61,334 bases of DNA from Blautia sp. (lineage in GTDB: Bacteria; Bacillota; Clostridia; Lachnospirales; Lachnospiraceae): NCBI GenBank assembly GCA_017459635.1, contig JAFUCO010000065.1, positions 1 to 61,334 on the forward strand, given 5' to 3'. The notes under the pieces are model-generated. The model was not told where the DNA came from and made no database searches. It saw only the letters and a list, made by a program, of their open reading frames with translations. Of this stretch, positions 53,166-61,226 are shown piece after piece. The stretch's first letter is position 1; each line of letters starts with the position of its first letter. The position numbers and the translations under genes are program-made.

Positions 53166-54782
53166 TCATTTTACGACAGGGGACGGTCCATTGCCGTGAA
53201 ATATGGCAGTTTCGGCAGCTGCTGCTGCCTGAAGGAAGTCTTCTGAGGGGGAAGCCTGATCCTGCGTGGCGCTTATCAGGATTGTTCCGGCTTCGGGTTC
53301 TATTGCGGTAAGTATGCCCGTATCTGAAATCATGTTGTTTTCTTTATCACTTTTCTGTCCTTCCGGAAGATTGGTGTCTGAATTGATCCCTGTGTCAGAT
53401 TCGCTGTCCGGGCTGACTGTGAGTTCAAGTGAATTACTAAGGATCTCTCCGGATGACGTATTAAATTCATAAAGCACTGCACAGCTTTGGCCGGGTTCAA
53501 GCTGCTTTTCATATACTCCATCAGAACCGGTGCCAAGATTAAGGCATGTGATCGTTTCCGTAGTATTCTGCTGTTCCGTGTTTTCAAGAGAAAATGTAAT
53601 CCCGGTTTGTCCCGCCCTTATAAGGATGAGCATCAGTGTTGATTCCGGATTCCAGGGGCACGGAGCTGTTTCAGCTCTGTATGCCGCTATCTTTCCTTCT
53701 GGAGTTTCTTCTATGCTGTAAGAAAAACTGTTGATCAGAGTATCCAGGTTTGCAGGATTATTCTCTGAGGTGTATTCCGATATGTCAGAATGCTCTTCCA
53801 CCGAACGTTCTGTTTCAGCAGCAGACTCCTCTTCTGCAGCATAATCATCTTCTACTGTATAATCCTCTGCAGCATAGTCTTCTTCAGCAGTAAACTCTTC
53901 TTCTGGAGCATATTCTGATTCGTTCATTTCCGGGAGCATTCCGGCTGTTTCTTCATTTATTGCTTCTTCGGCAGTGTCCAATACATCAGCACTTTTTTCG
54001 TATGACAATACTGTTTCATCTTCTTCTGCCTCTGCATATATCGATGCACTTACAGCTGATGTTTCACCTGCTGCCAGCGGTGCATTGGCAAATTCTTCAT
54101 CTGCGACTGACTGTGCACTCTCTGCTGCCATAAACAAACTGTTTTCGGCGGCTTCATTCTGAAGCATCTCCCCGGTAATCACGTTTTCTGATTCATTGGA
54201 TGTTTCTGGTTTATCTGAGCTTAATGCTTCTTCCATGACTGATGCTTCTTCTATGCTTGACGCTTCTTCTATGCTTGATGTTTCTTCTATGTTCGATGCT
54301 TCTTCTGTTCTTGATGCTTCTTCAGTTCTTGATACTTCATCCGGGCTTGATACTCCTTCAGGTCTTGCCGATTCTTCCGGCAGCATGGAGTCATCATATG
54401 AGGATTCTGAGCTTTCATCTTCCGTCTCCTGTATAAAGACTGTATTCTGAACCTCAGATGCCTTTTCTCTCATGTTCATCGTAGTCTGTACGGTCAGTAT
54501 TACTATAATACCGGCAGCGGCGGAGACCAATCCGGTAAGAAAGCGACGGAATATTATTTTTGTCGATGAGGGGCTGCCGGCTTCTTTATTCTTTTCTGTC
54601 TCTTGTGATGCCGTTTGTTCCGTGCCGGCATAATTATGGAAGGCTGCGATCTTTTCGTTTTCCGTTACTGCAAAGTCCTGCGGAATCGTCTTCTTTTCAG
54701 GCAGAGCTTTTTCTATGCGGTCCCAGAGATCCGGAGTTTCTTTATTCATGTATTTTCTGTATTCCTCTTCAAAGTGCTTCAT
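53166..54782 (-). CDS. anti-sigma-like membrane protein with VWA-N-like ectodomain
   Basis: 538 residues. Cytoplasmic start (MKHFEEEYRKYMNKETPDLW) as in anti-sigma proteins beside ECF sigma genes; one membrane helix (78-100); a Glu/Ser repeat linker (SRTEEASRTEEASNIEETS, 149-186). The outer region resembles the VWA protein encoded next door at three collinear places: INSFSYSIEETPEG ... APCPWNPESTLM (about 350-386), LEPGQSCAVLYEF (425-443) and SEDFLQAAAAAETAIFHGNG (513-531); the MIDAS core is absent. The last codons (GPSPVVK) and stop come from a half-copy of the palindromic repeat, so the end may be truncated. AGGAGGTG before ATG; 14-bp overlap with the sigma gene. Confidence 0.8.
   Translation of the reverse strand: MKHFEEEYRKYMNKETPDLWDRIEKALPEKKTIPQDFAVTENEKIAAFHNYAGTEQTASQETEKNKEAGSPSSTKIIFRRFLTGLVSAAAGIIVILTVQTTMNMREKASEVQNTVFIQETEDESSESSYDDSMLPEESARPEGVSSPDEVSRTEEASRTEEASNIEETSSIEEASSIEEASVMEEALSSDKPETSNESENVITGEMLQNEAAENSLFMAAESAQSVADEEFANAPLAAGETSAVSASIYAEAEEDETVLSYEKSADVLDTAEEAINEETAGMLPEMNESEYAPEEEFTAEEDYAAEDYTVEDDYAAEEESAAETERSVEEHSDISEYTSENNPANLDTLINSFSYSIEETPEGKIAAYRAETAPCPWNPESTLMLILIRAGQTGITFSLENTEQQNTTETITCLNLGTGSDGVYEKQLEPGQSCAVLYEFNTSSGEILSNSLELTVSPDSESDTGINSDTNLPEGQKSDKENNMISDTGILTAIEPEAGTILISATQDQASPSEDFLQAAAAAETAIFHGNGPSPVVK
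53175..53194. repeat. half-copy of the palindromic element
   Basis: GACAGGGGACGGT followed by diverged CCATTGC; only one arm is present, at the 3' end of the anti-sigma-like gene. Confidence 0.65.
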
Positions 54783-55314
54783 ATCCGCACCTCCTCAGCT
54801 TGCCGACAGCCTGGCGGTATCTCCAGGTCACAGTTCCCATCGGGACCTTCAGGATGTCTGCTATATTCTGAAACGTCAGTTCCCCGGCTACCTTAAGGTG
54901 GACTATTTCCCTTTCGGCAGGGCTTAATCCGGCCAGAGCCTGTTCGATTGAAATATCATCAAGTACTTTTTCATATCCCGGGTCATCCCCTGAGTGTTTT
55001 TCAAGCTCCTGTTCTATGTTTTCCGCCTCGAGGGCTATCTCCCTCTGATTGCGGCGCAGGAAATCAAGGGCCAGGTTTCGGGCAATGACGGTAAGCCATC
55101 GCCTGTATCCTCCTCCGGGAGTATACTTGTCGGCAATATCCCACAGTTTTAGAAAGAACTCGACGCTCAGATCCTCCGCATCGGAATAATTACCTGTGAT
55201 GCTGTACATCAGGTGGAAAATGTATTCCTGGCAGGATTCATATATTTCTTTCAGTGCCTCTTTGTCACCGCCCCGTATGCGGTTCATGCACTCATCGAAT
55301 CTGCTGTTATCCAT
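54769..55314 (-). CDS. ECF-type RNA polymerase sigma factor
   Basis: 181 residues. Region 2 (YIFHLMYSITGNYSDAEDLSVEFFLKLW and RRWLTVIARNLALDFLRRN) and region 4 (ALAGLSPAEREIVHLKVAGE, TFQNIADILKVPMGTVTWRYR) are typical of extracytoplasmic-function sigma-70 factors. The gene overlaps its presumed anti-sigma gene by 14 bp, so free sigma should depend on the membrane protein's state. GGAG precedes ATG. Confidence 0.95.
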   Translation of the reverse strand: MDNSRFDECMNRIRGGDKEALKEIYESCQEYIFHLMYSITGNYSDAEDLSVEFFLKLWDIADKYTPGGGYRRWLTVIARNLALDFLRRNQREIALEAENIEQELEKHSGDDPGYEKVLDDISIEQALAGLSPAEREIVHLKVAGELTFQNIADILKVPMGTVTWRYRQAVGKLRRCGYEAL

Positions 55315-55339
55315 ATTGATCTCCGATTATGTAGAAACA

Positions 55340-55373
55340 ACGGCAGGCTGCCGTCAGAGACGGTGCCTGCCGT
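55340..55373 (-). terminator. terminator between the VWA and sigma genes
   Basis: ACGGCAGGC / GCCTGCCGT stem with an inner ACCGTC/GACGGC extension; TTGTTTCTA follows on the minus strand. It would separate transcription of the VWA gene from the sigma/anti-sigma pair. Confidence 0.7.
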
Positions 55374-55405
55374 GCCGGTCACATTACAAATCTTCAGGCC
55401 GCTTA

Positions 55406-57154
55406 TCAGTAATCCTGTCCTGAAAGTCTGCGTACCAGATAACGGAATTCCTGACGGTATTCATCGCCCGGTTCAATGTCTTTCAGCACTTCAGTAAGAT
55501 GCTCAAGAGAAGAAATTCCCTTCTCGTCGCTGTTTTTCAGGATCATGGCAAATTCTGCCGCTGCTGCTGCGAACCTGAAATCATCGTCAGGGGCATCAGT
55601 ATATTCCTCTTCAGTGACCGGATAGTCATTTTCAAGAGCAGTATCGGTGCCCGGTTCCTTATAGCGGATATAAACTGTCGCAAATTCCGAGCTGTAATCT
55701 GCTGTTCCGGATTCTTCAGCCGCGGGCTGCTTTCCGCCTCCCTGATATTTCAAGGTGACCGCCTGGCTGCTTCCTGCCGGGATCAGTTCGTAAAGCGCTA
55801 CAACGCTGTGTCCTGCGCCTATCTCGCCGGCATCTTTTGTATCATCCCGGAAATCTGTTGCGGACATAAGGCGGTTTTCATAACCTATCAGACGATATGC
55901 ATTGACTTTTTCCGGATTGAACTCCACCTGAAGCTTGACATCATCTGCTACTGTAAGCAGAGTTGAGCCCATCTCCTCTACAAGCACCTTTTTCGCCTCC
56001 AGGAGAGAATCGATATAGGCATAATTCCCGTTTCCGCAGTCTGCAAGGCGCTCCATATTGTCGTCACGGTAATTATACATTCCAAATCCGAGTACGGAAA
56101 GATAGATTCCACTGTCCTTCTTCTCGGTGATCAGTCTTTCCAGTTCCTCCGGTTCTGACACGCCTATATTCAGATCGCCGTCGGTCGCCAGGATAACCCT
56201 GTTGTTTCCTTCCGGTATGAAGTTTCTCCCGCCAATTTCATATGCGCGCTGTATACCGCCCTCACCATAAGTCCCGCCTCCGGCTTCAAGGCCCTGAATC
56301 GCATCCCTTATGGCATCCTTGTCATCACATTTCGCACCGTCAAGCACGGTATTCACACCGTCCGCATATGTCACGATGGAGACGGTATCATTTTCATCCA
56401 GCTGATCCAGCAGCTGCAGGAAGGACTTCTTTAAAAGCGGCAGCTTGTTGTCATCGCTCATCGAGCCTGACACATCGATCAGGAATACCAGATTCTGCTC
56501 CGGAATTTCCGAAAGATCGATGTCCTGGGTCTTCATGCCAATGAACATCAGCTGATGCTCAGAATTCCAGGGGCACGGGCCTACTTTTGTCGTGACGCCA
56601 AACTTATCGCCGTTTTCAGGATCTTTAAGATCATATGAAAAATAATTTACAAACTCTTCCGGCCTTACGGCATCGGCATAAATGTCATAGGCTGACCATC
56701 CGTTTTCTATCATTCTGCGGACATTTGTATACGATGCAGTATCCACATCTGCAGAGAAGGTTGAAAGCGGTTCTGAAGCAGTAAGCTTAAAGGTGTTTTC
56801 CTCTGTAGTCTCATACTTTTCATTTGGATATACATCGTATGGATAATAGCTGTCGTAGAAATCGTAGCCACCAGCGTACGCCGGAGAGGACATACCCGCT
56901 TTTGGCGCCGCAGCGCTGGCATATGATGCCTCCTCTGCCATCTCGTACTCATATAAGCCGCCGTCATCTATATCAGCATATTCTTCGATTTCCTCGTAAA
57001 AGTCATCTCCTCCGGTATAGCCCGTTTCAGGTGCTTCAATGCGCTCTTCATAGAGGCCGTTCGCCGGATTCTGCTGCACTGCAGTCATGATCCCGGCTCC
57101 TGTCAGTACAAAACATAGAATTGCCGATATGATCTTGAAAATAAACTCCATCAT
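55406..57154 (-). CDS. membrane-anchored VWA-domain protein (YfbK family)
   Basis: 582 residues from ATG at 57154 (AGGTGGAAGAG upstream). N-terminal signal anchor (FIFKIISAILCFVLTGAGI), a Tyr/Glu/Asp-rich spacer (residues 35-118), a VWA-N domain (VRPEEFVNYFSYDLKDPE, VGPCPWNSEHQLMFIGM), the VWA domain with a complete MIDAS start DVSGSMSDD (227-231) and ATDGDLNIG, and a YfbK-type C-terminal domain (AGHSVVALYELIP, DDDFRFAAAAAEFAMI). VWA domains bind protein ligands through a metal ion. It is next to the ECF sigma pair and shares sequence with the anti-sigma protein, so a sensory or effector link is inferred. Confidence 0.9.
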   Translation of the reverse strand: MMEFIFKIISAILCFVLTGAGIMTAVQQNPANGLYEERIEAPETGYTGGDDFYEEIEEYADIDDGGLYEYEMAEEASYASAAAPKAGMSSPAYAGGYDFYDSYYPYDVYPNEKYETTEENTFKLTASEPLSTFSADVDTASYTNVRRMIENGWSAYDIYADAVRPEEFVNYFSYDLKDPENGDKFGVTTKVGPCPWNSEHQLMFIGMKTQDIDLSEIPEQNLVFLIDVSGSMSDDNKLPLLKKSFLQLLDQLDENDTVSIVTYADGVNTVLDGAKCDDKDAIRDAIQGLEAGGGTYGEGGIQRAYEIGGRNFIPEGNNRVILATDGDLNIGVSEPEELERLITEKKDSGIYLSVLGFGMYNYRDDNMERLADCGNGNYAYIDSLLEAKKVLVEEMGSTLLTVADDVKLQVEFNPEKVNAYRLIGYENRLMSATDFRDDTKDAGEIGAGHSVVALYELIPAGSSQAVTLKYQGGGKQPAAEESGTADYSSEFATVYIRYKEPGTDTALENDYPVTEEEYTDAPDDDFRFAAAAAEFAMILKNSDEKGISSLEHLTEVLKDIEPGDEYRQEFRYLVRRLSGQDY

Positions 57155-57356
57155 CTCTTCCACCTGTCCTTTCTTTAAAAAAGATACTTCTGATCGTACG
57201 GTCCTGAAAACCGGGTGTGTTTTCCTCATCAGTGTGTTCTGTATATGATACGGCCAGTGAAAACATTTTTTATGGGGATTTTTAAAAAAATTTATATAAA
57301 GATGCTTAAGTATTTTATCCTTTTAAAAAAAGACAATGAACGGTTCATTTCCTGTA

Positions 57357-58382
57357 TCATGATATGCTTAATGTCTGAGCGTATTTGAACCGGATAATAT
57401 CATTAGGTGCAGTTTTGGTGTATGCGTCTTCCTGATGCATTGTTTCTACTATCATATTTTTAGAAGCCTTACCAAATTGCCGGATTACTGCGTCAAGTAT
57501 TTCTTTGTCCTCTGTTGTTAAGTGATGATAATCTTTGTTCTCTGTGGGAAGGAATTTATATCCTGTCCCATCACCCATTTCGATCTCCTCACAATGGATA
57601 GTGCTTAAATCAACAATCGATTCGTATGCCACAGGAACGGCACCCATAGGTAAAGCACGGTAAACAAGGCCTGAAATGGAATGTCCTCGGCGTTTATACG
57701 ATAATGCATCTGCATACCACAGCAATTTCATCAGCTTAACACGAAACAAACCTGTCACCATCGAAGAATTGGCATAGTAGTGAATCATATCTACAACTGC
57801 ATCTAAAGACAGCACTTTGCCTCCGTTCATCTCAGAATTGCGAATGAAACGGGCATATTTTGACATAATTGCGCTTTTCAGATAAATGTCGTGGTCCTGC
57901 TCGAAAAGTGTGGTTCCAGCCTCCATGTATTTATTATAGGCTGCAGCCGAAAGAGATTTTTTTCCGGCACGAAGTAATTGCAAAAACCATTCAGGATCAG
58001 AATCCAGCTTGCGGAGGATTGTATCATGAGCGATATCCTGCACTTGATGGCTCTCGTAACGTGTAATTGTTTTTGCCCCCCAGCCAAGCAAGAGGCATAG
58101 ATCACTCTGACTAATACCGTATCTGGCACGAATGTCCGTTATTTGACCGGAGGTAAGCAGCCCCATCTTCTTACGATATGCATTTTTCATAGAAATATCA
58201 TTAGAAGAAATCTGTTGTTCATTTGCATATGCTTCATTTGCCCGGTCACAAAAGCAATATTCAGCACTATAATCCACAGGTACACTTTTGAAAACGGTGT
58301 GCTCTACTGTGCTGATAGTCTGTACCTTATGCTCTTCCATACAACAAGGGCAAAGAATGTTGGCTTCTCTTAAGACCTTCAA
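57357..58382 (-). CDS. antitoxin with MqsA-like zinc finger, HTH and Panacea (DUF4065) domain
   Basis: 341 residues. Residues 1-60 hold a zinc-finger-like set C11, C14, C43, C45 (CPCC ... CFC); 75-140 an XRE/MqsA-type helix-turn-helix (GISQSDLCLLLGWGAKTITRYE); 190-335 a SocA/DUF4065 region, now called Panacea (LFRVKLMKLLWYADALSYKRRG, GLVYRALPMGAVPVAYESI), a domain known to neutralise many unrelated toxins. The start overlaps the upstream toxin-like gene by ATGA. It should bind and repress at the palindromes 58851-58882 and 58912-58929. Confidence 0.85.
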   Translation of the reverse strand: MKVLREANILCPCCMEEHKVQTISTVEHTVFKSVPVDYSAEYCFCDRANEAYANEQQISSNDISMKNAYRKKMGLLTSGQITDIRARYGISQSDLCLLLGWGAKTITRYESHQVQDIAHDTILRKLDSDPEWFLQLLRAGKKSLSAAAYNKYMEAGTTLFEQDHDIYLKSAIMSKYARFIRNSEMNGGKVLSLDAVVDMIHYYANSSMVTGLFRVKLMKLLWYADALSYKRRGHSISGLVYRALPMGAVPVAYESIVDLSTIHCEEIEMGDGTGYKFLPTENKDYHHLTTEDKEILDAVIRQFGKASKNMIVETMHQEDAYTKTAPNDIIRFKYAQTLSIS

Positions 58383-58834
58383 AGTACATCACCTCCTGAC
58401 AGTTTTCTATAAGGAAACATATCCGGCGTAAAAGGAATTTCAGCATAGTGAAAGGACATCACAAAAGTTGTATGGTTTCCATATGCTGATAGCAGTTCCA
58501 CACGAATCTTGATATAGACATCTCCCTTGCCATCGTATACTTTTCCAAACTCACGCATTTCGCTTCTATTTGGAAATCGCAAATCTTTGACAGTCCGCAT
58601 ATATTCTTCCACAGACAATGTCTTCAGCTCCTGTTTCAATGCATCTACCGGATTCTCATCCGGAAATAAGTCTGCAACTGTAAATTGATTTGTATATCTT
58701 GGATTACGATGACAATCTACCTGTCGCTCAATCTGAAAATCTACCTTTGCATTGTGCTCTAATGCATATCGAAGATCCCGCAAATAAGATCTTACTTCGA
58801 ATTCACTCTCGGTCCTCGTTTTTTTATCATTCAA
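58379..58834 (-). CDS. probable MqsR-like toxin, TTG start
   Basis: 151 residues from TTG at 58834, which has GGAGGG eight bases upstream. The frame is open to an ATG at 58876, but that ATG overlaps the -10 box and lies before the expected transcript start, so it cannot be used from this promoter. The second half (LSVEEYMRTVKDLRF, KVYDGKGDVYIKIRVELL, FVMSFHYAEIPF) resembles MqsR of the RelE-like mRNA interferases; the first 60 residues are extra. Gene order is toxin then antitoxin, as in mqsRA. The resemblance is by eye and moderate. Confidence 0.7.
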   Translation of the reverse strand: MNDKKTRTESEFEVRSYLRDLRYALEHNAKVDFQIERQVDCHRNPRYTNQFTVADLFPDENPVDALKQELKTLSVEEYMRTVKDLRFPNRSEMREFGKVYDGKGDVYIKIRVELLSAYGNHTTFVMSFHYAEIPFTPDMFPYRKLSGGDVL

Positions 58835-58850
58835 ATTAAAAACCCTCCGG

Positions 58851-58882
58851 CATATAATGGTATCACCTGATACCATTATATG
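58851..58882 (-). promoter_or_regulatory. 32-bp perfect operator palindrome covering the -10 box
   Basis: CATATAATGGTATCA CC TGATACCATTATATG: two perfect 15-bp arms. The TATAAT of the toxin-antitoxin promoter is inside it. Confidence 0.9.
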
Positions 58883-58903
58883 CCAGGATCAAACAGTTGT
58901 CAA
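58875..58903 (-). promoter_or_regulatory. consensus promoter of the toxin-antitoxin operon
   Basis: TTGACA (58898-58903), 17-bp spacer, TATAAT (58875-58880): a full consensus match, flanked and overlapped by the two operators. Confidence 0.9.
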
Positions 58904-58911
58904 GTATATTC

Positions 58912-58929
58912 AGGTGTCAATTGATACCT
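58912..58929 (-). promoter_or_regulatory. second operator upstream of -35
   Basis: AGGTGTCA AT TGATACCT, same half-site (TGATACC) as the first operator with one mismatch; centres about 54 bp apart. Confidence 0.8.
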
Positions 58930-58950
58930 TTTTGCAATCAACTCATGTTT

Positions 58951-59220
58951 TCACTTTATTCGCCTCAGCAGATTAAATCTGCTCCATTGCGGATTGTTCT
59001 GTTCTTTCCAAATGTATAGCTGATCCAGAACTGCCACGAGAGATCTCCCACAGACACTTGAAGTCTTTTCTTCCTTCGACGGTATCTATGAATACTCTCT
59101 TCTCACTATCAGACCGTCGGCTTCCAGTTTTTTCAAAGTGAAACTAAGGGTCTTATCGGAAATTTATATATATCTTAAGTTCATTGAAACAGCCCGTTTA
59201 AACTTCATCAGGTAGTAGAG
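58951..59220 (-). pseudogene. HxlR-family regulator, pseudogene
   Basis: Reading one minus-strand frame from about 59220 to the TGA at 58951 gives an HxlR winged-helix regulator interrupted by in-frame TAA (59162-59164 area) and TAG (59086-59088 area): LYYLMKFKRAVSMNLRYI*, ISDKTLSFTLKKLEADGLIV, RREYS*, then CGRSLVAVLDQLYIW and NNPQWSRFN. The residues between are recognisable for the family (ISDK..L...L..LE.DGL..R), so the gene is a decayed relic without a usable start. Confidence 0.75.
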
Positions 59221-59293
59221 TACTTGTGATAAACAAATTACCTCTCTGCCTTGAATTGAATCCAGCGAATATCAAGAGTACAAATAAGGCTGA

Positions 59294-59460
59294 GGAGCAA
59301 TCGGTAAGTTCGTCAAGGATACTGCTGCAGATAAGAGTATCATGGTTGATAAAAAGCTTAATATACCATGAATTGGCACATTCGCTTTTGATCCTTATAC
59401 ACATGGCTGCAATAAAGCCACTGAACGTGTCGAAAAGTTTTTAAATGACGGACTGACGCC
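59294..59460 (+). pseudogene. possible coding relic, divergent from the HxlR relic
   Basis: A plus-strand frame reads GKFVKDTAADKSIMVDKKL, an in-frame TGA at 59369, then IGTFAFDPYTHGCNKATERV and EKFLNDGLTPKKDAMFHC. The composition looks protein-like but I cannot name the family. HxlR regulators often face the gene they control, which makes a relic partner plausible. The rest of the 59221-59628 gap holds nothing else I can support apart from the hairpin at 59534. Confidence 0.3.
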
Positions 59461-59533
59461 AAAAAAAGATGCAATGTTTCATTGTAATCGGAAAACTTCG
59501 GTAGTGTTAACGCCTGTATTACATGAACATATA

Positions 59534-59563
59534 ACGGCAGCCTGTATTTCTACAGCCTGCCGT
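59534..59563 (-). terminator. terminator-like hairpin after the 59629 gene
   Basis: ACGGCAG c CTGTA / TACAG c CTGCCGT with a four-base loop and one central mismatch, 65 bp past the stop of the minus-strand gene. Confidence 0.55.
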
Positions 59564-59628
59564 CATTCCTTATATATCAAATACCCATTTTGATTTTATC
59601 ATTCTAATTACAAAAAAGGTACGACCAC

Positions 59629-60987
59629 CTATTCCGTTACAACTTTAAAAGTAATATCATCAATAAAGGTTGTAAACGGAGGTATCGGTATTGGACTTTC
59701 TTTATAACTGGATACTTCCATACCAAACTGGTATGCCTGTTTAGCAAAACCGTTTTTGGGCACTATTCTTATACGTACACGAGAATCCTTGTCATATGAA
59801 TACTCATCTGCTAAGTCGCTCGAAAACGTTGCCGTAAAGGAAGTATAATCCTTAGGATTTTTTCTTTTAACTTCTTTTACTTTCCAGTCATCGAAAACTG
59901 TATCTTCTCCAACTATGCTTACTGTAATCTTAGCATCATCAGAAACCAGATAAGCAGGAATGGTAAGTTCGTGGCCATCAAACAATGTATTAAATGAAGT
60001 GTATTTAAGCTCATTACCCACAGTGTAGTCATCCTCTTCTGTACTGATCCAATACATAGAATCAACCACATCAATCAAAAATATCGGCTCTTCATTCTCA
60101 TGTATAATACCATTGATCCTCTTTCTTTCAGATTTTGGCAGTTCAAGTTCTTTTATTAATCCAAACAGGAAATCACAATTTAGAATAAACGGTTCATAAA
60201 CCGGTGGAAGAATCGTTTTTCGCTCTTCTTTCAGCATCTTGTTTATATTATTTATTTCTTTTTGTTTGCTTTTTGTCGTACCTTTTGGTATTTCCAAGGA
60301 CTGTACTGGACCTAGAAATTCTTCATTTTTCTTTTTCTGTATATCAACCAAATAATTAATATTATTCTTTATTATATCATATGCCCTCCGAAGGTAATCT
60401 TTGTCAGAGGTCTTACTATACAGATCCACACACATTTGAGCAGCAAAATAGCGCAATGCCCAATGACTATCTTTTGTATTTTCTATTATTTTTTCAATCC
60501 AGTTTTCTGTCTCAGAAACAAACTCAGAGACTTCATATTCTTGCTCTGCCGAAGCTATAGCTAATGGTAAAATCTTAGCATACTGATAATCTTTCCTGAA
60601 AATAGTATTGCCCAAAGCTTCGTACTCTTTAATAGATTCGATACATTTCTTATAATCTGAATTACTAAAATAAGCAGAAGCTAAAGTCAGCCAATAATCT
60701 CCATATCCTTTGTAAATACTTTTATTCGTCTCAAGAAACTGAATTTTCTGGTCTATATTTGTGTTATTCTTTCGGCGTACATATTCTTCTATATTCTCTT
60801 CACTAAGTGCCATTGTTCCTGGAAGATCGTATTTCCTAACAACATCAATCATATAGTCAAAAGCTATTTTTCTGCTATTATGTAGTTCTTCTTCCTCTTT
60901 TTCTTCCAAATCCCATCTTTCCTGAAGGTATTCTAAATCCAGTTCAGACATAGCAGCAGTATAATTAACAGCAGCGTCAACAGCCAT
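59629..60987 (-). CDS. unknown TPR-like protein, probably 5'-truncated
   Basis: 452 residues from the first ATG, but this ATG has no ribosome binding site. The frame stays open a further 24 codons to 61059 with hydrophobic, protein-like sequence (NAVLGLLSVTRSINPIDIAV), ending where the insertion element begins. The body has helical-repeat character (GDYWLTLASAYFSNSDYKKC, WALRYFAAQMCVDLYSK) over residues 80-230 and a beta-rich C-terminal 150 residues (DGHELTIPAYLVSDDAKITV). A-T-rich compared with the rest of the window, suggesting acquired DNA. Family not recognised. Confidence 0.6.
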   Translation of the reverse strand: MAVDAAVNYTAAMSELDLEYLQERWDLEEKEEEELHNSRKIAFDYMIDVVRKYDLPGTMALSEENIEEYVRRKNNTNIDQKIQFLETNKSIYKGYGDYWLTLASAYFSNSDYKKCIESIKEYEALGNTIFRKDYQYAKILPLAIASAEQEYEVSEFVSETENWIEKIIENTKDSHWALRYFAAQMCVDLYSKTSDKDYLRRAYDIIKNNINYLVDIQKKKNEEFLGPVQSLEIPKGTTKSKQKEINNINKMLKEERKTILPPVYEPFILNCDFLFGLIKELELPKSERKRINGIIHENEEPIFLIDVVDSMYWISTEEDDYTVGNELKYTSFNTLFDGHELTIPAYLVSDDAKITVSIVGEDTVFDDWKVKEVKRKNPKDYTSFTATFSSDLADEYSYDKDSRVRIRIVPKNGFAKQAYQFGMEVSSYKESPIPIPPFTTFIDDITFKVVTE

Positions 60988-61164
60988 ATACGCAACAGAA
61001 ACCGCAATATCTATCGGATTAATAGATCTTGTTACACTTAGCAGCCCTAGTACAGCATTTCATAAGTGGTAGTGCATATAATTATTAGCATAATGTTACC
61101 TACTTATGACTACAATTTGCAATAATATTACTACAATTAATATTTTTCTTATAGAACTTTGATG

Positions 61165-61226
61165 ATTCTATCCCTATCGTAGTGTATAATTATAATATAC
61201 AATTACTGCTGATGGAGGGATAGAAT
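61165..61226 (+). promoter_or_regulatory. inverted repeat masking the transposase ribosome binding site
   Basis: ATTCTATCCCT (61165-61175) is the exact complement of AGGGATAGAAT (61216-61226), which overlaps the GGAGGG site and abuts the ATG. TATAAT boxes lie between the arms, so transcripts from the element's own promoter would lack the left arm. Confidence 0.6.

Noticed and set aside
59226-59444. 72-codon plus-strand ORF in the accessory gap
   Set aside because: A different frame in the same stretch is more protein-like; neither is intact.
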